Assembly: GCA_002726235.1 (NCBI GenBank)
Contig: PBSN01000017.1
Location: 1-38,902, forward strand
DNA: 38,902 bases
Reading direction: 5' to 3'
DNA from: Nitrospiraceae bacterium
GTDB taxonomy: Bacteria > Nitrospirota > Nitrospiria > Nitrospirales > UBA2166
Within the stretch, counting starts at the first letter, position 1. Each line of letters opens with the position of its first letter. The notes under the pieces were generated by a model. The model searched no databases and was not told where the DNA came from. It was given only the letters and a program-made list of their open reading frames with translations. Of this stretch, positions 33,645 through 38,902 are shown piece by piece. The position numbers and the translations under genes are program-made.

Positions 33645-33790
33645 CTCTCTCTACAGTACATTACGTGCAACTGTTCATTTTACCCCTTGGCAGCGAAATA
33701 TTATCACTGTCAATTAGGAGAAAGGGCGCGTTGCGTTTTAGAGGTTTTCATCTGGGATAAAAAATGGATGGGCAAGAGATAAGAGAAGAT

Positions 33791-33820
33791 TTCACCCTAT
33801 CCTCCAAACGGTAGGGTGAA
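33791..33820 (-). terminator. Candidate terminator hairpin at the end of the nuo operon
   Basis: TTCACCCTA (33791-33799) and TAGGGTGAA (33812-33820) form a perfect 9-bp stem with a 12-base loop. It overlaps the last codons and stop of nuoN. The bases after it on the minus strand are only moderately T-rich (ATCTTCTCTT), so strength is uncertain. Confidence 0.5.
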
Positions 33821-35296
33821 GGGGTTGGTCGTGGTGATGATGTTTAGGTGATTGAACATCTGGGTAGCGTGGACGGTCCAGTCGATGAATGGTTTAGGGT
33901 AGATCCCCAATATTAATGTGCCGGCTATGGCCACGCTTATGCCCACTGTCATTGTCGGTGAAACCGTTAAGGGTGAAGGATCGGTAGGTTCGTTGATATA
34001 CATCTTCTTCACGACGATCAAGTAGTAGTACATTGAGATCACGACGTTGATCAGGCCGACAATGACCAGTGCAATCAGGCCAGCCTTCATTGCGGCAACA
34101 AAGATGTAGAGCTTGGCAATAAATCCTGCTAGTGGAGGCACTCCGGCCAACGATAATAGAAACAACAACATCGCAAAAGCTAGAAATGGTGAACGCCGGT
34201 TAAGACCATTGTAATCTTCGATCTCTTCGCTGTTGATGATGTGGGCTACCGCGATGACGACGGCAAATGCACCAAGGTTTGCGAAGAGATATGCCCACAG
34301 ATAAAACATGATGGATTCCCCGCCCATTTTGTTCGCAGCCGCGAGCCCAATAACTACGTTGCCTATCTGGGCAATTCCAGAATACGCAAGCAGACGTTTC
34401 ATGTTGCTCTGCGCGATCGCAACGATGTTTCCATAGGTCATTGAAATGATTGCCACCAGAACTAACAACCATACCCACTCTGCGGCAAACCCAGCCAGAG
34501 TGACGAAGAAGATGCGAAGAAGGATGGCTAACGCTGCACCTTTTGGAGCTACTGACAGAAACGCGGTGACCGGCGTAGGTGCCCCGTGATAGACGTCTGG
34601 TATCCACGTATGCAAGGGAACCGCGCCGATCTTGAAGCCCAATGCGGCAAAGAGAAGGAGAAAGCCGGCGATCAGTGCAGCCGAAGGTTCTCCCACTGCC
34701 TGGGCGATATCGGTTAGGATAAGTTTTCCGGTTGCCCCATAAATCAAACTAATCCCGAAAGCTAGTATTCCTGCGGTAAAGGCTCCGAGAATAAAGAATT
34801 TCAGTCCCGCTTCGTTGGATTTGGAGTCTTCACGAAGATAGGCCACTAAAATATAGAAGCCGAAGGTGGTGAATTCCAATGTAACGAAGATGCTGACGAG
34901 GTCATTGGCTGAGGCCATAAGCATTGCGCCGAGTGCCGACATCAAGACGAGAAAATAGTACTCCCCCCTAAATGCAGGGAATCGTTCGACTGACTCGATT
35001 GACATGGAAACAACAAGAATAGTCGATGTCACGATGAAAATTTTGAAATATATCGCCATGGGATCGAGGACGTACATCCCATTGAACAGGGTTCCGGTTT
35101 TCCCGTTGATGTAAAACCAAATAAGTGTGACCAGTGTGGCACATAGTCCGACGATGCTGAGATTGCCAATAACTTTTTTGTCTACATGCGAGGGAATGGC
35201 ATCAACGGCCAATAACATGCAGATCCAGAGGGTCAAAAAGATCTCCGGTAACAGGAGGAGAAGATCCGCGCTGGACAGAGAGAGGGTGAAGTTCAT
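33797..35296 (-). CDS. nuoN: NADH-quinone oxidoreductase subunit N
   Basis: A 499-residue antiporter-like membrane subunit of complex I, with about 14 transmembrane segments and one proton channel. The key charged residues are in place: Glu in IFVTLEFTTFGFYILVA (TM5), Lys in AALGFKIGAVPLHTWIPDVYHGAP (TM7) and Lys in FLSVAPKGAALAILLR (TM8). The start overlaps the nuoM2 stop by 4 bases (ATGA), and GGAG lies 7 bases ahead. It is the last gene of the operon and is followed by a hairpin. Length and motifs are normal for NuoN. Confidence 0.95.
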   Translation of the reverse strand: MNFTLSLSSADLLLLLPEIFLTLWICMLLAVDAIPSHVDKKVIGNLSIVGLCATLVTLIWFYINGKTGTLFNGMYVLDPMAIYFKIFIVTSTILVVSMSIESVERFPAFRGEYYFLVLMSALGAMLMASANDLVSIFVTLEFTTFGFYILVAYLREDSKSNEAGLKFFILGAFTAGILAFGISLIYGATGKLILTDIAQAVGEPSAALIAGFLLLFAALGFKIGAVPLHTWIPDVYHGAPTPVTAFLSVAPKGAALAILLRIFFVTLAGFAAEWVWLLVLVAIISMTYGNIVAIAQSNMKRLLAYSGIAQIGNVVIGLAAANKMGGESIMFYLWAYLFANLGAFAVVIAVAHIINSEEIEDYNGLNRRSPFLAFAMLLFLLSLAGVPPLAGFIAKLYIFVAAMKAGLIALVIVGLINVVISMYYYLIVVKKMYINEPTDPSPLTVSPTMTVGISVAIAGTLILGIYPKPFIDWTVHATQMFNHLNIITTTNPFTLPFGG

Positions 35297-36888
35297 GGAA
35301 GAACTCCAGCTTCGATTTCACCGTGAATCTTGGCAAGTAATGGTTCGACGCTCGATCCGATGACGTCGATGAACTGACCGGGGAATATACCGAAGTAAAT
35401 GGTACAAGCGATCATAACCAAGAGTGGCATACGGTTTACAAATCCGTTGGCGTCTTGGACATGGGCCCATTTCATCTCGGTCTCATAGGGGATTGCTTTC
35501 CCTGGCTCCCAGAAAAATACACCACGAAGCATGCGTAGTAGATACGCTAAGGTCACCACGATGGCGAGCACAGCGATGATGGTCTGCACCGGATATTTGT
35601 CCCAGCTTCCAATCAAGATCATAAGTTCGCCAATGAAGCTGACGGTCCCCGGCAGTCCAAATGACGCGGCGACTGCAACCACAAAGCAACCGGTTGCAAA
35701 CGGCATCTTGCGGGAGAGCCCTCCAAGTGAGGGAATATCGCGGGTATGTGTCTGGTCATATACCCATCCGGCAAGAGCAAACAACAGGCCGGTCGCCATC
35801 GCGTGTGCAAACATATAAAGTACTGCGCCTGTCAAACTTACATATGTAAGGGCGGCCATGCCTAAGAATACATAGCCCATGTGACTGGAGCTGGAGTATC
35901 CAATGACGTACTTAGTGTCATTCTGGGAATAGGCGACCCATCCGCCATAGATGATGCTGAAGACACATAGTATTGCAGCGATTGGCATCAAGTCTCGTGT
36001 GGCTTCAGGAAGGATCTCATATCCGACTCGGATGATTGAGAAGTGTCCGAGTTTCATGAGCACACCAGCGTGCAGCATGCTGGTGGCTGCTGGTGCCGCA
36101 GCATGCCCGACGGGTGACCATGAATGTAGTGGCCATAGCGGAGCGATGGATGCAAATCCGAAGAAAATAAGCAGCCAGATAATCGTGGCCATGGTGCCGG
36201 AGAACTCGGAGTGTTCTGCGAGGGTCGGAATATCAAAGGTATTGAGTCCAGATCCTACGTAAATCAGCAAGATTCCCAACAAGGCTACCACTGCGCCGGC
36301 GGAGAGAAACAACACCAGCTTCATTGCGGCATATTCTTTGCTGTTTGAGGTGAAATTCATGATAAACCCGACGAAATCTCGTTTCTGTGTATCTTTCATC
36401 TCGTTGTAATTCTTGGTATGGCTTCCCCACATTCCAAGGAGCAGATACATTGGAAGCACCGAGAGCTCATAGAAGAAATACAAGAAGAATAGATCAAGCG
36501 AGACGTATACGCCGATTGTCGCAGCGGCAAGGATAAGCAAGGAGATATAGAACTCCTTCAGTCGATCTTTGATATGCCATGAAATAAAGGTTCCAGTGAA
36601 TAGCAAGATCGAGGATGCCAATACTAGCGGTACTGCGATCCCATCCACGCCAAGGGCGAAGGCAATGCCGAGATTTTCCGACCATTCAAAACGTTGGACG
36701 AATTGATAGCCTCCAACCGTGGGGTCATAGGCGTACAAGAGGTAAAAGGACAAGATAAACGAGACAAAGGACGATCCCGCTGCAATCATCTGAACCAGGA
36801 ACCGTTGCCGGTTCGGAACGAAGATCAGCGCTACGGCGCCAAGTACCGGCGTAAATAGAATCAGTGGGAGAAGCCAAGCATCAATCAT
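35293..36888 (-). CDS. nuoM: NADH-quinone oxidoreductase subunit M, second copy (divergent)
   Basis: A 531-residue antiporter-like subunit, the second of two adjacent NuoM proteins as found in 2M complex I. Glu141 of TM5 (LYFFYELSVLPMYLLLG) and Lys279 of TM8 (LMKLGHFSIIR) are kept. At TM7 the neighbouring NuoM1 reads FFGFASKAPIFPLHTW, whereas this protein reads FFGFASIAPLWPLHSW, so the central lysine is Ile248. About 24 extra residues (roughly 155-185, containing KNYNEMKDTQKRDFVGF) lie between TM5 and TM6. It overlaps both neighbours by 4 bases. It may pump differently or serve a structural role in a longer membrane arm; the effect of the lost lysine is inference. Confidence 0.93.
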   Translation of the reverse strand: MIDAWLLPLILFTPVLGAVALIFVPNRQRFLVQMIAAGSSFVSFILSFYLLYAYDPTVGGYQFVQRFEWSENLGIAFALGVDGIAVPLVLASSILLFTGTFISWHIKDRLKEFYISLLILAAATIGVYVSLDLFFLYFFYELSVLPMYLLLGMWGSHTKNYNEMKDTQKRDFVGFIMNFTSNSKEYAAMKLVLFLSAGAVVALLGILLIYVGSGLNTFDIPTLAEHSEFSGTMATIIWLLIFFGFASIAPLWPLHSWSPVGHAAAPAATSMLHAGVLMKLGHFSIIRVGYEILPEATRDLMPIAAILCVFSIIYGGWVAYSQNDTKYVIGYSSSSHMGYVFLGMAALTYVSLTGAVLYMFAHAMATGLLFALAGWVYDQTHTRDIPSLGGLSRKMPFATGCFVVAVAASFGLPGTVSFIGELMILIGSWDKYPVQTIIAVLAIVVTLAYLLRMLRGVFFWEPGKAIPYETEMKWAHVQDANGFVNRMPLLVMIACTIYFGIFPGQFIDVIGSSVEPLLAKIHGEIEAGVLP

Positions 36889-38462
36889 GGCAACGCTACA
36901 AATCTGGTTGAAGGGCTCACGCGATCGACCACAGCCTGAACCGATGCGTCCATCATTTCAAAAAACGGGGCCGGATACAGCCCGATCCAAAAGATCATTA
37001 TCGTTAAGGATAGCGCAATAACCCATTCTCGTGGATTGAGATCGCGCAGGGTGGAAACGGGTCGCTCGCCCTTTAGATCATTTTTGATCACCGTTTCTTG
37101 TGGCGGCGCCAACATCGCACGTTCGTAATACCACATGATGTAGGCCAACCCTAAGATCACACCTAACACGCCTATTGCACCAAATGCCCAATGCACTTTA
37201 AAGGCGCCGAGGAGAATCAGAAACTCTCCGACGAAACCGTTGGTTCCAGGGAAACCGACCGACGCCAGTCCAATTACAAGAAAAAACCCTGCCAGGGCAG
37301 GCATCGGCGTGACGAGTCCACCGTAGCGCGTCAAGTCATCCTGTAGACCTCGTGAGTACAGAAATCCGGCAATGAAAAAAAGGCCTGTGGTGGTGAACGC
37401 CAGGTTGATCATCTGCAGTAATCCGCCTTGCAATCCGTGGAAATTCAGTGTGAATAAGCCGAGGAGGACGAAGCCAAGATGACTAATACTCGAAAATGCG
37501 AGTAGGCGTCGCAAGTCGGACTGTGCGAGCGCGACAAACGCTCCATAGATAATACCCACCAGAGCCAAGATCGACAGGGGAATCAGGAGCGCGCGTGAGG
37601 CATCTGGAAGCAACGGAATACTGAAGCGTAAAAATCCATAGGTTCCCAATTTAATCCCAGCCAATGCCACTGAGATGGCAATCGGGCCGGATGCCAACGT
37701 GTTTGCCAGCCAAGTATGAAGCGGAAAGATCGGGGCTTTGGACGCAAAGCCGAAAAATAGGAGCAGAAAGACAAGCAACTGTTTCCCCTCTGACATTGGA
37801 ACTGTCAGGAGAGCGAGAAAATCAAAGGAATGCGTTGGCTGAATGCCCTGTGCCAACGCTACTTCTTGATAGTTCAAATCCAAAATGATGATTCCTACCA
37901 GCATCAACATACTTCCGGTCAGGGTATACAACACGTATTGAAGTGCCGCATGCTCCTTGAGCTTTCCAGTTCCCCACAACTTGATGAGGAAGTAGCTTGG
38001 GATAAGCATCAGTTCCCAGAAGACGAAGAAGAGGACAAGGTCAAGAGAGACGAGAATGCCCATTATTGTCGCCTGAAGTGCGAGCAAGGCCATCACATAT
38101 CCCTTAACTTTCTCAATAGCAAGGTCCCACGAGAAGAGCATGGTGAGCAGAGATAACAAGGCTGTGACGCCAACGAACAGGACGCTGATGCCATCGATCC
38201 CTATGTGGTAACTGATGCCGATTGCAGGGATCCAGTCTGCCTGCTCAACGAATTGCATTGCGGCGGTATGCGACTTAAAGGTAACGAGTAGCCAGACCGT
38301 GAGTAATAATTCAATGCCGGTGATGGCAATTCCTGTAATACGAATCAGAAATTCATCCGACTTCAACATCCAGACAAGCATTGCTCCTATTAGTGGGAGA
38401 AATACCAGGACAGAGAGAACCGGAAAACCTATTTGCGTGGCTGCGAAAATTTCTTCAAGCAT
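36885..38462 (-). CDS. nuoM: NADH-quinone oxidoreductase subunit M, first copy
   Basis: A 525-residue antiporter-like subunit of complex I. The channel residues are Glu150 (FFVFWELMLIPSYFL), Lys242 (FASKAPIFPLHTW) and Lys271 (AGIKLGTYGFLRF). The usual WLPDAHTEAP after TM7 is replaced by WLANTLASGP, an uncommon form. About 14 membrane segments can be read. It starts 16 bases after the nuoL stop without a clear Shine-Dalgarno and overlaps nuoM2 by 4 bases. Together with the second copy and NuoL, NuoN, it would give the enzyme four antiporter-like units instead of three. Confidence 0.94.
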   Translation of the reverse strand: MLEEIFAATQIGFPVLSVLVFLPLIGAMLVWMLKSDEFLIRITGIAITGIELLLTVWLLVTFKSHTAAMQFVEQADWIPAIGISYHIGIDGISVLFVGVTALLSLLTMLFSWDLAIEKVKGYVMALLALQATIMGILVSLDLVLFFVFWELMLIPSYFLIKLWGTGKLKEHAALQYVLYTLTGSMLMLVGIIILDLNYQEVALAQGIQPTHSFDFLALLTVPMSEGKQLLVFLLLFFGFASKAPIFPLHTWLANTLASGPIAISVALAGIKLGTYGFLRFSIPLLPDASRALLIPLSILALVGIIYGAFVALAQSDLRRLLAFSSISHLGFVLLGLFTLNFHGLQGGLLQMINLAFTTTGLFFIAGFLYSRGLQDDLTRYGGLVTPMPALAGFFLVIGLASVGFPGTNGFVGEFLILLGAFKVHWAFGAIGVLGVILGLAYIMWYYERAMLAPPQETVIKNDLKGERPVSTLRDLNPREWVIALSLTIMIFWIGLYPAPFFEMMDASVQAVVDRVSPSTRFVALP

Positions 38463-38478
38463 AATTAATAAACAGAGT

Positions 38479-38902
38479 TTATCTAAAGACGTTTCCTGTT
38501 GGCGGTCCGTATGCCCAGATCCAGAATAAAGTGAGGTTTGCTAGCACAACGAAGCCAAAAATAATAATCAACGCATAGTGATGTACCATTCCGGTTTGAA
38601 GCAATCTCAAGGCACGTGCCCAGAGATGAGAGGCATATCCAGTCAAGTTGAGGCCTGCATAAATGACATGTTTTTCAATCCATGCACTTGAATTTGCTCC
38701 GTAACTGTTCATGACAGCCACGCCGTTTATGATTCGATCAATGACGAGTCTGTCAAACGCGAATGACCATTTAGCCATTTGTTTGGTCGCGCTGATGCCG
38801 ACAGTGCGATACGCTTCACTGATCATATTTTCCGTAGCGACGACGGGTGTGTCAGCTATCCAGCTATACAATTTTGCAGCTTTGCGATAGACCCAGTCCG
38901 TA
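38479..38902 (-). CDS. nuoL: NADH-quinone oxidoreductase subunit L, C-terminal part (cut by window edge)
   Basis: The reading frame is open to the end of the window (reading TDWVYRKAAKLYSWIADTP at the edge) and encodes the C-terminal end of NuoL. The part seen includes KWSFAFDRLVIDRIINGVAV, an amphipathic stretch near WIEKHVIYAGLNLTGYASHL that would belong to the long lateral helix region, and a last membrane segment (YALIIIFGFVVLANLTLFWIW). The channel-bearing part lies outside. It precedes nuoM1 by 16 bases, in the standard L-M-N order. Identification rests mainly on this position plus the C-terminal pattern. Confidence 0.85.
   Translation of the reverse strand, partial: TDWVYRKAAKLYSWIADTPVVATENMISEAYRTVGISATKQMAKWSFAFDRLVIDRIINGVAVMNSYGANSSAWIEKHVIYAGLNLTGYASHLWARALRLLQTGMVHHYALIIIFGFVVLANLTLFWIWAYGPPTGNVFR

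Overview
The window looks like a piece of a bacterial chromosome from the phylum Nitrospirota, most likely a Nitrospira-like organism. The main pointer is the complex I gene order nuoL-nuoM-nuoM-nuoN with two adjacent nuoM genes, an arrangement (2M complex I) known from Nitrospira and some other lineages. Base composition is near 50% G+C over most of the window, with one clearly AT-rich island. The taxonomic call is inference; no rRNA or tRNA gene was recognised.

Layout. 20-1333 is an HtrA-like periplasmic protease with PDZ domains. 1689-3157 (minus) is an ACT-domain NAD malic enzyme broken by a one-base frameshift in a run of nine G. 3574-10650 (plus) is a compact fatty-acid or acyl-CoA oxidation cluster: PaaK-like acyl-CoA ligase, thiolase, FadJ/FadB-type hydratase/dehydrogenase and VLCAD-type acyl-CoA dehydrogenase. 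It is followed by a YiiX-like papain-fold protein and a CBS-domain protein. 12168-16349 (minus) holds putA then gltA, which links proline breakdown to the TCA cycle. 16350-17208 is a gene-poor stretch with a 16-bp inverted repeat and a small ORF that has a perfect Shine-Dalgarno. Next come a nitrilase-family amidase and an orphan LuxR-type response regulator with a degenerate receiver. 19189-21097 is an AT-rich, probably acquired pair: a 2-oxoglutarate/Fe(II) oxygenase and an FkbM methyltransferase.

21291-31274 is mostly housekeeping: LON-domain protein, RlmB, a CobW/G3E GTPase, MltD-like lytic transglycosylase, Lgt, a membrane-anchored MutS-like ATPase, a Sad-type succinate-semialdehyde dehydrogenase and ApaG. 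31463-33644 is a divergent pair, an EgtD-like histidine-betaine methyltransferase facing a heme-oxygenase-like diiron oxidase (HDO). This is the best candidate for an undescribed small-molecule pathway. 33797-38902 (minus) is the distal part of the complex I operon (nuoL partial, nuoM1, nuoM2, nuoN).

How it fits together. Malic enzyme, beta-oxidation, PutA, citrate synthase and SSADH all feed acetyl-CoA, TCA intermediates and reducing power into central metabolism, and complex I links NADH to the quinone pool. In a chemolithoautotroph this would mean real organic-carbon or storage-lipid use. The strongest points for follow-up are the EgtD-like/HDO pair, the second NuoM that lacks the TM7 lysine, the G9 frameshift in malic enzyme, the atypical response regulator and the unexplained repeats.
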